Positions 25,001 to 36,920 are shown, counted from the first letter of the stretch. The stretch is 64,000 nucleotides of DNA from Gorsachius magnificus (GCA_034008185.1 CM067085.1:59419102-59483101); one strand, 5' to 3'. Made by a program: numbers and translations. The notes: generated by a model from the letters alone, not told the origin.

Positions 25001-26579
25001 CTTCTGAGCAAGGCAATTTCATAGAGATGAGAATAGGATTTTTACTGGATTGGTATTCATGTAATAAATCATCTTATATTGCTGCGCTCTTGAAATTAGC
25101 AGATGAAATAGCATTCCACGTTGAAAGGTACAATATTGGGAAATTAAATTTATTGATAAACATGGTCTTGGTTATTATTTTATTTTTCCTAACCAGGTAT
25201 TTTGCAGGAAAATATACGTCTTGTGTTTACTTCTGTTTGTTAATGCTTTGATAAATCAGACATTTTTAGTATTCTATCAATGGCAAAAGTCTAATTGCCT
25301 TATTGTATTCTGATTTATTTCTTTCCTTACTTTCTTTGCATCTGCAGCCCAACAAATGAGTCTCCAAAGAGATATATGTTATGATACAGTGTCAGTGAAA
25401 TTAATCCTGATCAATTTTAAAGTTCACATTTTTATTTGATGACTTTCCTGGGAATCACTAAAACTGAGATTGACTCGGTCTCTTTTTGTTGGTTAAATAT
25501 TGTTGTTTGAGAACACTGGATACAGCAGCAGGAATCTTATTATGATTCTGACAGTTCTGTGTCTGTGTAAGAAAAAAGCAATATAAGCAATGATGTTTTA
25601 CTAATTAATAGACACCAAACCCTGCTCTTTGCTGACACCAGTTAAAGGTTCTCAATAAGGGTCTAATGGTGAAGAGTATTACTTGACTGAGAACGTCTTA
25701 CCTGTGTGAGGCGTTGATGTATAGCCTGAGGTCCCTGTATATAAGTAATGTAGCAAGATAAATACATATGGCTTTTTAAAATGTCTTCAGAAAGCCAGGC
25801 TGTCTGTTTCCTTTAGGATTTCAGTCCTGCAGCTCATGTGAACACATGTTATTTCTAGAAGAAATTGGAGTTTTAGGTTATTAAGTGAAAGCAGAGGTGG
25901 GGTAGCGCCTCTCCATTTTTCCCCACTCTTTTTATTGGAAAATTGTTTCTCAATTTGTGAATGCTTCCACATCAGCCTGAAAGAACCACCTCGATTAGTG
26001 TTAGAAAATGCTTCTATACAATAACCATTCAGAAGTATAAATCAACTGCTTGCATTTAGGTAGCTTTTGGGGTGGTGTAGTTTATTTGTTTATGTATTTG
26101 ATTTGTCAACAGAACTCATTTTTTCAGGTACTTACGGTAGGCGATGCTTTTGACCCAAAGGAAACAAAAGACTTACTGTTTTGGTTTTGTGATTCCTGCC
26201 TTCTCTAAATCAAAGAAGATGGGAACGTACAAGAGTTATTGCTATCAAAAGAAAATAATTATATTGCTCGAAGTGCACAACAAATCACATCTTAAGCCAT
26301 TCTCCCCACTCTACCCCTACCTTGCTAAAGTTTAAATAGCATAACCAGTTTCTGTGAGGAAACCAGATTTTTATTTTTTTTATTGTTAATGTCAAACAAA
26401 CATTTATTTCAGGTGCAAAGCCTCAGGATATGTTAGTGAAAACAGTGGCACTGCTGTTCTATTGCTTACTGCCCACTAAGTGGGTGGGAAAAGGGTACTG
26501 TGACCCTTTTACCCTTCCCACCAGTCTCCCTAACAGCTTTGGCCTTCAGGTCAGCTCAATTTCCCCTCCACTGAGTGGC
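22091..26579. other. Unique AT-rich noncoding sequence
   Basis: No gene or repeat family recognised. A small tandem run of TTCTTAAA units occurs at 23819-23850 and a GT/AT-rich patch at 24914-24945. Frames are all below 80 codons. Confidence 0.45.
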
Positions 26580-26719
26580 CATTACTGTGCGAGGCTGTGA
26601 TAAATGCTTTTTGTAAGGGACTGCATTGCCGGCAGCAAGCGCTAGGGAGGTAGGTAGCCTGGACCAGACAGACTGAGCCGAGAGACAGATAGACTAACAT
26701 GCCTGCACGCTAAGTGCCT

Positions 26720-26732
26720 GTTACCTAGCAAC
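26720..26732 (+). promoter_or_regulatory. Perfect X-box (RFX transcription factor site)
   Basis: GTTACCTAGCAAC fits the full symmetric X-box consensus GTNRCC-N(0-3)-RGYAAC with both half-sites intact and a one-base spacer. RFX proteins bind such sites in promoters and enhancers of cilium and immune genes. A CRE-like half site (TGACGGA) follows immediately at 26734. The site sits in the most CpG-bearing pocket of this part of the window (about six CpGs in 26580-26760). A promoter cannot be proved: no recognisable exon lies within a few kb on either side, so an enhancer or non-coding-RNA promoter is equally possible. Confidence 0.45.
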
Positions 26733-27754
26733 ATGACGGAGATCACAAAAAAATGAATAGACCCACAAACAAAAATGAAAAGGAGATAAAAAAGACTAAA
26801 AGTCTATGGGGCTCAAAGGTTAATATTCCTCTATCTAATAACTTAGTTTCAGAAAATTGCATTTTAACCTTTTCGAAGCATTCAGGAGCGAGATTTCTTT
26901 GAAATTAAATTAGATCACATTTGTATGAAATGGGGGGAGAGAAATTAAATGCAGAATTTATTATTTTTTCCATCTTCCAACCCAGTATTTCTGCAATTCC
27001 TTGTATTTTCTGTTGACTGCCACTGCTCCACTCCCCTTCCTGATTGCATGTAGCTAGCAGCCTGGTATAGAACTATTGATGGCTCCAGAGGGCTGGCCAG
27101 TGTGAAGTACTATGATATCACTTTGTATTTTTGTTGAATTTTCTCTTAGGGAAACACAAAATCTTCCCCAGTGTGGAATAATTAGACCTTGTATCCCCTC
27201 TGTAGTCCCCGTCCATCTTGCACCTCTCAGAGAGAAGGAGCAGGAAGTGACACCTCAAAATTCACAAAGCAAAGGCCTGGCAGAAGCAGGAATGAAACCC
27301 GGGACATGCGGTTTCTGGCTTGTGAGTCTGTGCTTCCTTTGTCATTCCCATTCTTGCCATGTACCGACATCCACACCAGATTTGCAGCTTGTGGTACGCT
27401 AGCCCTCCTCTCACATCAGCTGGCCTCCACCCCAGGTAGAGGTGGTCTAAAAGCTGGAACGCAACTGGAATTGACTGAAAGTTGAGAAGCCTGTGGTATT
27501 AGGATTGTATTCCCAGGAGTACCTCCTTTAGTAAATAGTTTTGCTTACTCTGTTTTCAATAAAAAGAAAAAAAACACCCAACAACTTGCAGATAAAATAA
27601 TTTGTGGTGGGGAACTGAAGTCCATTTCTGTTAACTCAGTTTCTGTTATAAGCACATGGAGCTTTCACTTTGCCTTCCAGCTCCACAGGGAACCATTATA
27701 AATTCCCTTTTTATTACATAAGCCTTATTTAAACCTCTGGATCCACATTTCTGG

Positions 27755-27850
27755 TCCAGCCACTGTGGAGTAAATCTGGAGTAACTCCATGTGTTCCTAT
27801 GGGATTATTTTGGGTCTGCAGCAGCATGCTGGGGGTAGGATCCAGCCCAT
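27755..27850. repeat. Ancient amniote interspersed repeat remnant
   Basis: The sequence 'gtggagtaaatctgga' then 'gtaactccatgtg' and, about 50 bp on, 'ggatccagccca' follows the order of an old sauropsid repeat built on 'taaatctggagtaactcca' and a 'gatctggccca' end. Divergence is high, consistent with an ancient insertion. The family is not certain and no coding sequence is present. Confidence 0.4.
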
Positions 27851-28489
27851 GAATTCCTTAGCTGCCAGGAAAATCCGGGTAAAGCGATTGTTCTATTTGT
27901 GTCATGGCTGTTATATTTAACTTTGCAACAGAATGCCTTTAAACTTTACTGCCATCTTTAAACCAATGAGCTGTATGGTTAACTAATTTTCTTGTGCACT
28001 GTGTAATACAGGATCGATAATGCTGTTTCCTCACATAATATATATGGTTTCTTTCACTCACTCTGTTCATATATATCGTATAATTACAAATACTGAAATT
28101 TATGAAGCATGTAAACCCGTGTTTTAAATACAGGAGATCACTACACATGGGATGGTTGCTATTATTTAACATATTCCAATCAACATCTTCCATTGGAGAC
28201 ACAGAATCTGTGAGTATATAGCGTTACTATATAGCAGGTGAAATGGTCCCACACAGGGTGTTCTGCTGGCTGAGTCTCACAGTGCCGGTGCCCACCAGCC
28301 CCTCTGCTGAGCAACCCAGCACCTTCTGAGCTGGTGGGAGAGGCTGAGAGATGATATGAGCCACTGGAGGCTTTCCTGGTGGCAGGGGAATGAAGCTTCA
28401 GCAGTAGCTTTTTAAATCCTTGCACCCCTGGAGCAGGAACCAGGAGATGTATCCAGGTTTTCCTTCATTTAGGAAAAAAATCAGTTTGC

Positions 28490-28790
28490 CATATCGTAAC
28501 GGCCATAATTTTAAATGATACTATGCTAATATCTTATTACTAGCTTCAGAAGGGGCAGTCACATACTTTATTTGAGCTGTTTCCCTATTTCTTTCTCTGC
28601 AATGATACAGATAGTAACGAAAGGGCTAGAGCTAATTAAAAGACAATAATTTCATGAAGGGGTGGTGATGATGATGAGGCAATAAACTGTGAGAACAAAG
28701 CTTGAGGGGGTTTAATGACTCATCAACCCCTTGATGGGAATTTAGCCTTACAATCACTATCCATTTATAATGATCAGTGATATACCTTCC
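28490..28790. promoter_or_regulatory. Candidate conserved noncoding element
   Basis: A frame-free, repeat-free stretch with the words 'ctatgctaatat', 'agctaattaaaagacaataa', 'tttaatgactcatca' (which contains an AP-1-like TGACTCA core near 28717) and 'ccatttataatgatc'. The mix of homeodomain, AP-1 and SOX-like words in 300 bp suggests a regulatory element. Conservation is untested and chance is possible. Confidence 0.2.
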
Positions 28791-29847
28791 TTAAGAAAAG
28801 GAAAAACAGAGTGCTAATGGTGCCTGTCACACACTGGTATCCGATGCTTGTGCTTACCGTGTCTCCAGCTACTTCCAGGTTGCAGTGCTCAGAGGGTATC
28901 ATAAGTTAATTTATGGTGCCTTGAACTCTTGCTGTGTCAGAGCCTCGAGACATGCAAGTGACAGTGTTACATCAGTTGTGTCTGAATGTGACTTACGATT
29001 GGTAAAAGGATGAGGAGTCAGATCAGTGGCAAGGATATAATTATGAACGAAGAGGAGATTGTGCTAGACACACACGAGAATGCCAGTCTGCCATGACAGT
29101 CTTGGGGGATCTTTGCTGAGCCCTGCTGCAGGATGCAGTTACAAAGCTGAGACGTTAATTAGGTTAAATGCATTCATATAGTAGATTCCTTGGGAAAAAT
29201 GTCCCATCTTCCTATCTTGTGAGATATTGCACCCAGCCAGATCTCTGGGTAGGAGGACTTAGGGCTGTCCCAGGTTCTTGTACGTGCTGCAGCTTCAGCA
29301 TCAGCTTTGCAGGTACAAGAGGTTCTGCTCCAGTAGGAGCTAGCTCTCTGAAGCAGAGCTCTGATGTGTGTACCTGTTTGCGGTGAAATGAAAGCAGCAG
29401 GGTAAGGAAGGAAAAAAGGACAGTGGTAGAGGTTTCAGTCTTATTTTTCTTAGGTGAGATGATCCCAGAAGTCTGAACAAAAAATATCCCAAGGAATTGG
29501 TGAAGAAAAAAACACATTTAAAGATCTCTTTCCTTTTGCAAGCTCAGTTTGATTCTTCTCTTGTTCCTGAATTCCCTGATGTCTCAAAGACACATTTGTA
29601 CAAGGGAAGGAGTATTTCTTTGACCTTGCCATCTCTAAACTGAAAACACAACATGTATATTAAGAAAGAAGAAAAAGGAATCTATCCGTACCCACTGAAC
29701 ACACATTTTTCCCCAGAGAAATGACCAGAGGACAAATAACACATACTTCATGTGCCATTGGAGGCACCCAGATACTAATGATTAATAGAATAGAATACGT
29801 TACGATACTGTCTACAGCAAATCCACCTAAATGTAATTAACAGCTGC
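28791..29847. other. Unique noncoding sequence
   Basis: Overlapping frames on both strands (29168-29386 plus, 29212-29517 minus) are shadows of each other and match nothing. No repeat or motif cluster is seen. Confidence 0.4.
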
Positions 29848-30110
29848 TTTTTCTGGCATTGGGCTTCTTCCATTTCTTTTTCCTCTGTCATTCTTCCCTG
29901 GTTTTTTTGTCTTTCTCTTATTCTTTATTTTTTTGATTCTCTCCCTGTTACCTCAGTGCCTAGTTATCTGCTTTCACCTAATGACCAACTATTCCCCGCT
30001 CTTTGATATTTTTGCATTTTTTCTCCAACCATTGTCTGTCCTTCTCTTCTTCCTTTTCCATAATTTCATCACATTCCTCTTTTCCTTTATTCTTTCACCT
30101 TGAACAGTGA
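29848..30110. repeat. Long polypyrimidine-biased tract
   Basis: About 260 bp in which the plus strand is dominated by T and C (many 'ttcttcc', 'tttcctct' and 'ttttt' words) with few purines. It has no simple repeat unit. It could act as a strong splicing-like pyrimidine tract for plus-strand transcripts or merely be strand-asymmetric low-complexity DNA. No coding frame extends across it. Confidence 0.55.
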
Positions 30111-33100
30111 GTTTATTTCTCTGTAATTTTTATAGACATGAGACATATTTTGGGAGTTACGTTTTCTGGAATTGTGTTGTAGCTTGCACCATATATTATG
30201 GCTCTTTAATGCCTCAGAGTCCTCTGATATTGACCCAGACTCTGTTAGCCTCCTTTGGTCAATTTTATTTACCATTCCTTCCACTGGCTTTCTCAGTGAG
30301 CGCTAAGGTCAGCCCGGCACTGTGTTTGCTTGGCTCTCTTGGCTGTTAGCCCTTGTGAGATGGTGAGGTCTGGAGAAGCAAGAATCTGGAGCAGAGTATT
30401 GTAATAAAGAGATGTCCTAATAGTAATTTAGGGAGATTTTGGATGACTGCCTTTACAAAAGTTTTCTGAAAGGATCCTTCCATACCCATCATGTCAGATA
30501 TATGGAGAAAAAGGTAGGAGTGTTCTGGTAAACCATAGCAGTTATTTGTATTCTGTTCTGAAAATGAGATTCCCAAATATAAAGCATACTTCACTATATG
30601 AAACATACAGAAATGCTTCCAGTCCTAACGTTTGCATCAAACTGAGATCATTATGTTAAATCTTAGTTTGTAATACTAATAAACAGAAAGGATCCAAACT
30701 GCCCAGAGATTCAGAGAGCTGGGATGGTCCAGTAGGGGTTGGGAAACTTAGCTGTGTGTCTGTATATACATGGTGCAGCAGCTTGAATGACAAATTATTG
30801 CAAGTGGCAAATGAATTTGCTACATGTGTCTGAATTTGGAAGGCAGGGTTGTTTAAGCTCTTTGTAAGAAGTCTAGTTTCCTTAATGCATCTTAAGGTTT
30901 TTACTAAGAGTCAAGCTCTTTAAGTGGTTGTGCTTATTAAATTGGTGCAATCCCCCATGCAAATGAAACTATACCTGTCTTGCTTGCACATACAAAGAAG
31001 GCATGAGAGTAAATTAGTGTTCATCCTTGATTATTTCATTAAAGTACATTCTCCTATGTTACAAGGGGAAAAAACCACACAGAAAATTATTCCAAGTGAG
31101 TCATTCTGTCTCTCATTATCATTCATAATTTGCCTTTGCTATAATTCACATCCCTTCACAAAATAGCAACATATTAGTTAGAGATTTTAATTAAAACCCC
31201 AACACCTGCAGGTGAGAAAACACAGATGGATTCCCTCCTCCATGGAAACACTCAGTTACATGTGAACTGGCCACAGAGCCAAAGAGAGAATAGGTGTTAA
31301 AATAACACACTGCTCCTCACAGTGACTCTATTCATTCCTACAGAAACAAACATACCTTGAGTGTGTACACAGCTCGCTCCACAGCTTAACCCTTTGTCTC
31401 TTGCTTTGTCAGCTGTAACATGCTACCTCCATCAAGAGACAGGTTTGGTTCTCAAAATGGCATTGAAAAAGCGCGGTTGTGGGTTAGATGTGAGCTTTGG
31501 ATTCCTAGCCTTGCCAAACCTGAGATTTTTATGGTTCCTAGCTTTACCTCTCTCTGCTAGATCTCTGACTGGCTTTTCCCTTTTCTTCCTGTGCTCTTCT
31601 GGAACCACGAGTCAAACTACAATTCAAAACTTGCTAATCCCTTTCTGAGCACTACAAAATGACATAGAGCAGGATGCAGTAAAGCTGCTCACTGCTATGT
31701 GCACATATGCTCACACCTGTATAAAACCATCTATATTTGTATTTCTGCACCTGTCATGACATACAGATAAAGCCTGATCACCAGCATCACTGTTGAACAG
31801 GCTAGTTCTCTAACACACTGGTTCCTAGTCCCAGCGAGCTCCCAGTCAGGAGTACCGGGCTGGTGCAGTGCAATCCAGTTATATTAACTATTTTTCTGTG
31901 ACTACTATCAGTTGCAATTAAGAATTAAAATTAATGGCTGTATTACTGAGTGGTTTGGGGGAGCAGATGAGAACAAAGTTTTATGTTAAGCAAATGAAGC
32001 CGGTAAAATGTTAATTGTCCATATTGGACACAATAATATTCTGGCTTGTTAAAATTGACATAATTTATTTTTGTGTTTAAAATATTTTAGTGGTTATATC
32101 AAAGGATGATGAATGTAAGGAAAAGTGCATTTTTATGTGCTCCATAAGAATACCATGTTAACAGAGCATTGGTTGAGTTGCAAAATCAAGCACCTGAAAC
32201 TGAAGAATAGCATGTAAATAACAAAGGTTACTTGAATTCACTGTGAGTTTTTCTATGTAGTCTAACAAGATTTAGATCAAGACCAGTATATTTCACATGT
32301 CATGTTATATAGCACAGAGAGTATAGTGCATTCTCAATGTTAGCCTGTTGATCTCAGAAACCCAGAAAGGGTCAGCCACACCACATGAAATCTGTGATTC
32401 TCTTTTATGCTGTCTGAGAGGTATCCCCAAAATTAATCAGTACTTTCGTATCACTAACCTGAACCTCAGCATAATGTTTGAAGAGATTACATACTTTATA
32501 ATTCTCAAGGTACTGCACTCTGCTGTATAAAACACCTTAAGCAAGAAGGGTTTCTGTCATAGAGTTAGAACTGAAACACAGTCTCGGTCAATACAAAACT
32601 CCTCATACTCATGTCATGTTATGTCCAGCACCATCCTCTTCCCAAGTCACCTGAACAGAGAGGCACAGTCCAAGCTTTCTCACGAACTGGTGTGTTGCCA
32701 AAGAAGCAGAAAGCACACATACCATAGATGAGTTAGCTTGGTTTAGGACTATTTCAGAAATTTCTGTGCAGCACAGCACTGTGTTATGTTGGTATTGGGG
32801 AGTGTCAGCTCTCTGCCAGTACCAGTCTGCTCTCCCATTTGAATTTCTGCCATGTCAGACTTCTCACAGCTCCTGGTATCTCATAGGGTTTCACTTGAAA
32901 TGGCACAGAAGAATGAAGGTCTGCTGGTCTTTAAGGATACTTGACACTGTTACTTTATTTGGATGAACGCTCCTTGCTTTTTTATCTGTGATAAAGAATT
33001 ACCTGAATTAATGATGTGATTTTAAAGCAGTTAGATGCCAACAGCTTCAGGCCTCATCTAAATATATACAGCCAACAGAAAATGTCTCTGTCAGTATCTT

Positions 33101-34560
33101 TATTAAAAATCTGATAATTTTGTTCAGCTGTGATAATGTTTCATATATAATATAATATAATTCTTTCTCTTATTATTTAATTGTATCTGTGTGTTTACAG
33201 ATAACATATCATAGTTGCTTTTGAACTACTTAGGAAGGAAAGCCCAGAGAGTTTAAATATGAAAACCCAGTCTACCATTTAGTCTGTAACTGTCAGCTGT
33301 AATCTAAACTCTCTCCATTCATAATTCCTTAGGCAAATGAAGGTTTCAAAACATTTACAGTAATTTTATAGGTGGACTTTAAACTTGCTGTATAACAAAA
33401 GGCTAATTAAAAGTAGATTTGTAGTACACTGAGAAAGCAAATTCTCCATTTCTGAATACTCTTGTGACTTATTTACCCTTTATGTTTGAATTACAACTCA
33501 CACAGTTTAATAATAATTTTTAACATAAAAATAATGAAAAAATTGTAGTGTTGTCATTCTTGCATGTTGCAAAAGGCAAGCGCGTGGTGTGATGCACACT
33601 TTAAGGCTTAGGAGGAAGAAGAGATGGGGAGGAAGGAGGTTAGGCCTGATGGATCAGAGGACTGGAGATTGCAAGTGAGGCACAGAAACAGATGCCTTTT
33701 GTGCATCTGGGCAAAGATACAGGGCCAAACAAGAGCTGAAAAGCTGAGGTTTACATTCAGTGGTTCAGTACTGTGAAAGACTGATCAAGAGTGAGGGACT
33801 TTGGGGAACTGGGCAAACCAATAAATAACAGTATCTGCCAGGGTCTAGGCTTAAAGAAAGTGCTTCTTTCCACCTAAGATTCAGAGCCCCAAATCATCCC
33901 CTAATGGTAGAACCCTACAAATATTCTTTGAAAGAAGAGAAATTTCACTCTTTTTAAAAGTTGAGCATTACAGGACAACAGAGTGGTGAGAGCTCTTTGC
34001 TCAAGGAGTCAAATTCAATATCTCTCCAGTCTCTTTGGATTCTGTCCTGAACCTCTGCCTTGACAGCAGTTTCCCATTCTGGGGTTCAGACTGAAGAGTT
34101 TCTCATACTCATCAAAGCAGACATGAAAGTAACCACATAGAAGGGACTGGTGTTCCAGCTAAGGTAGCGAGGTTGCAGTGCATGACCAGCACCTAAGACT
34201 GCCTTTGTGACATTTAGGTTATAATGTTATTTATTTGTGGACTATATCTGTATTCCTGAAGTCATTCTGAGTTTCTAGTCTGGGAGCCATCACTGGCCAC
34301 ATCCTAACTCCTGACCTGGAGGAGACTGAGACATCCACCAGCCCATTCTTTTCTCCCTTGATCTCTTCTCTGGTTTTCTATGGAGGGGAACTGTGGGTGC
34401 AGCTGATCTGTAACAATCTCCAGAGGACCCTTCATGTGGCTGATCCACAGACCAAGATCCTGGGGCATGCTCAAGCATGAGTATGTCTCAAGACAGTCTT
34501 CAGATGCTCCAAATCAACACAGCTCCCTCAAAACTATTTTTGCTGACATGAGTTCATATT
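30111..34560. other. Unique noncoding sequence upstream of the CR1 copy
   Basis: No gene supported; the longest frame is 31361-31648 (95 codons, plus). A purine-rich patch lies at 33600-33720. The AT-rich 33000-33540 part lacks frames and repeats and could be regulatory, but shows no distinctive site cluster. Confidence 0.4.
33143..33162. repeat. (TATAA)n simple repeat
   Basis: Short tandem TATAA/ATATA units in an AT-rich surround. No promoter can be inferred from it, since no transcript follows in either direction. Confidence 0.75.
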
Positions 34561-34956
34561 TCATAGAATAGTTTGGGTGGGAAGGGACCTTTAAAGGTCA
34601 CCTAGTCCAACCCCCCTGCAATGAGCAGGGACATCTTCAGGTAGATCAGGTTGCTCAGAGCCCTGTGCAGCCTGGCCTTGAGTGTTTCCAGGGATGGGGC
34701 ATCTGCCACCTCTCTGGGCAACCTGTTCCATTGTTTCACCACCCTCATTGTACAAAATTTCTTCCTTAAATCTAGTCTAAATTTACCTTCTTTTAGTTTA
34801 AATCCATTACCCTTTCTCCTATTGCAACAGGCCCTGTTAAAAAGTTCATTCCCATCTTTCTTTTAAGTCCCCTTTAAGTACTGAAAGGCTGCAACAAGGT
34901 CTCCCTGGACTTTTCTCTTCTCCATGCTGAACAACCCCAACTGTCTCAGCCTTTCT

Positions 34957-35304
34957 TCATAGCAGGTCCTCTGGAGGTCCATGTCTTCCCGGTGCTTGAG
35001 GGATCCAGAGCTGGATGCAGTGCTCCAGGTGGGATCTCACCAGAGCAGAGTAGAGGGTCAGAATCACCTCCCTCAAACTGCTGGCCACACTTCTTTTGAT
35101 GCAGCCCAGGACACAGTTGGCCTTCTGGGCTGCGAGTGCACCTTGATGGCTTGTGTCCAGCTTTTCATCCACCAGTACCCCCAAGTCCTTCTTCTCAGGG
35201 CTGGTCTCAATCCCTTCATGCCCCAACCTGTATTGATACTGGGGGTTGCCCTGACCCATGTGCAGGGCCCTGCACTTGGTCTTATTGAACCTCATGAGGT
35301 TCAC
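34957..35304 (-). pseudogene. CR1 ORF2 fragment: C-terminal (thumb) part of reverse transcriptase
   Basis: This frame continues ORF2 after the motif C lesion. Recognisable CR1 signatures include [10 protein letters not shown] near its start, [13 protein letters not shown] near residues 37-49, [20 protein letters not shown] and [15 protein letters not shown] in the middle, and QLWIPQ towards the end. At about 35000 the family's MDLLERVQRRATKMI region is missing: the sequence jumps from a MDL-like stretch to [11 protein letters not shown] in a different frame, a deletion of around 60 bp. The last 400 bp (34585-34950) still shows fragments of the C-terminus in shifting frames with several stops. 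There is no functional product. Confidence 0.9.
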
Positions 35305-35349
35305 ATGGGCCCACTTCTCAAGCTTGTCCAGGTCCCTCTGGATGGTATC

Positions 35350-35799
35350 CTATCCCTCAAGCATCATTTGCAAACTTGCTGAAGGTGCACTTAATCCCAC
35401 TATGTCATTGATGAAGATATTAAACAGTACTGGCCCCAATACAGACACCTGAGGGGCACCACTTGTTACAGATCCCCATCTGGACATTGAGCCATTGACC
35501 ACTACCCTCTGGATGTGACCATCCAACCAATTCCTTATCCACTGAACAGTCCATGCATCAAATCCATAGCTCTCCATTTTAGAGAGAAGGATGTTGTGGG
35601 GGACTGTGTCAAAGGCCTTACGGAAGTCCAGACAGATGACATCCATAGCTCTTCCCTTGTCCACTGATGTAGGTACTCCATCACAGAAGGCCACTAGGTT
35701 GGTCAGGAAGGACTTGCCCTTGGTGAAGCCATGCTGGCTGTCTTGAATCACCTTCCTGTCCTCCATGTGCCTTATCATAGCTTCTAGAATCTGTTCCAT
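35350..35799 (-). pseudogene. CR1 ORF2 fragment: reverse transcriptase palm domain (broken)
   Basis: This is a 149-codon remnant of the CR1 reverse transcriptase, which primes cDNA synthesis at the genomic nick during retrotransposition. Visible motifs are GFTKGKS (residues 24-30), motif A LDFRKAFD (57-64, catalytic Asp at 58), the WIRNWLDG segment (87-94) and motif [12 protein letters not shown] (113-123). In motif B a Val occupies position 118 where the family has Gly (SGxPQGS). After FINDI (residues 129-133) the frame slips. The motif C box is found in another frame at 35363-35374, where it reads FAND instead of FADD and so loses one catalytic Asp; a stop follows one codon later and roughly 40 bp of the normal sequence is missing. 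The initial Met is just an internal codon, not a true start. It is clearly non-functional. Confidence 0.93.
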
Positions 35800-36800
35800 G
35801 ATCTTCCATTTCTCCTTCCTGTGCCCTCTGAAAATTGTGATCTTTTACTTATACCCAAATTTACCCATAGTGTGCTATTGGCTATACATTAAGTTACTGA
35901 AGTTGGCACTCCTCTCCCTACCCTATTATGAACTCCCTTTTCCCTGTAAGTGTCTCAGATTCAACCACAACCTTTTTTATTAAGTAGTGAGATATGACGT
36001 TTGGTGTCTGAAAAAGTTAATGAGACAGGTTGAGCATTTTCAAGCAAGTGCATGCAGAAGGGTGAAATGAGGTGTGAATCCACGCTGAAATTTGGTCTGC
36101 TGTAGCTAGGAACTGACAAATTTGGTAAACACCTACAAAAAAAGGAAAAAAAATGTTTTCCTATTATTGACTTGTCATTTAATATTCACTTTTCTACCTA
36201 ATTACAAAAGATTCCATAGGAAAGACTCCCAGGAAAGGATGAGAGTGTTTCATCTGTGTAAGGCATTCTGAAGAAGCAATGCTAGGAGTGAACTCTGTGG
36301 CCTGTTCAGTCTATTTAGCAAGCTCTGAGATGTGTAAGTACATTATCTGCAAGGCTGGTAAAGAGCGCTTAGGGAGGATTTGTGGGTCTGTGGGAAGGAC
36401 AAAGAAAAATGTTTTCTAATAAATTATTCAGAATCTCACAATCCCTTTTGGGCAGATAGTTGCTCTGTTTGCCCCAGTGCTTCATGTCTTTTCTCTCTGC
36501 ATTCACATGCACATAGTTTCTCACCTCCAGAGAGCAGCAGAGATCTCAAGCAGGCTGCCGCAGCTAATGGTGGCAATTAATAACTTGTCATAATCCTAAG
36601 GATGAAAGGGAGGGCTTACCATCAGCAGTCAGGTCATGGCGCTTCTGTAAAGCAAATGAGGTGCAGGTGTTGTCCAGATTTAAGAGCTTTGCTAGCCTGT
36701 CAGTACACTGCAGTGCCAAGCCATAGACAGAGTATCACCCTACAGGTACATCACTTACTGTACTAGTTTTCATGCTCCAGGTGCACGCATATTATACAGC

Positions 36801-36824
36801 CTCCCCCCACCCCCACCCCCCCCG
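36801..36824 (-). repeat. C-rich tract with G-quadruplex potential on the minus strand
   Basis: The plus strand reads C6-A-C5-A-C8 (36803-36823). The minus strand therefore has three long G runs, the longest of which can supply two G-tracts. This satisfies the usual four-tract G-quadruplex pattern with one- and two-base loops. It directly precedes the octamer-rich stretch. It could also simply be an unstable low-complexity tract. Confidence 0.7.
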
Positions 36825-36920
36825 CTGTTCATTAGTGCTGAAGAGGAATCCTCAGAACATTTCAATAAATCATAACACAGCACAGTTAATTCCAAACATG
36901 TAATTGCAGTTTGCCTATAT

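Larger units (their letters stand above)
34561..35807 (-). mobile_element. CR1 non-LTR retrotransposon (LINE), 5'-truncated
   Basis: This is a chicken-repeat-1 family LINE copy lying antisense to the window. The minus-strand 3' end is at 34561, where the sequence gives the CTATTCTATGA terminus characteristic of avian CR1. Reading leftward from 35807 are the middle and C-terminal parts of ORF2 (reverse transcriptase palm and thumb), then a short 3' UTR. The 5' UTR, ORF1, the endonuclease and the N-terminal reverse transcriptase are absent, as is usual for CR1 because reverse transcription stops early. Full-length CR1 is about 4.5 kb, so about a quarter remains. ORF2 is broken by frameshifts near 35385 and 35000, two internal deletions and several stops in the last 400 bp, so the copy is dead. 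CR1 does not leave clear target-site duplications and none is seen. Family assignment is secure; the subfamily cannot be given from reading alone. Confidence 0.97.

Noticed and set aside
27557..27573. AATAAA followed by an A-rich run as a poly(A) site
   Set aside because: The A run is interrupted and no upstream coding or exon structure supports a transcript; AATAAA is frequent in AT-rich DNA.
33143..33162. TATA-box promoter in the TATAA repeat
   Set aside because: It is a simple repeat in AT-rich DNA with no exon downstream on either strand.
34981..35382. 133-codon plus-strand frame over the CR1 copy
   Set aside because: It is an antisense shadow of the CR1 ORF2 remnant.
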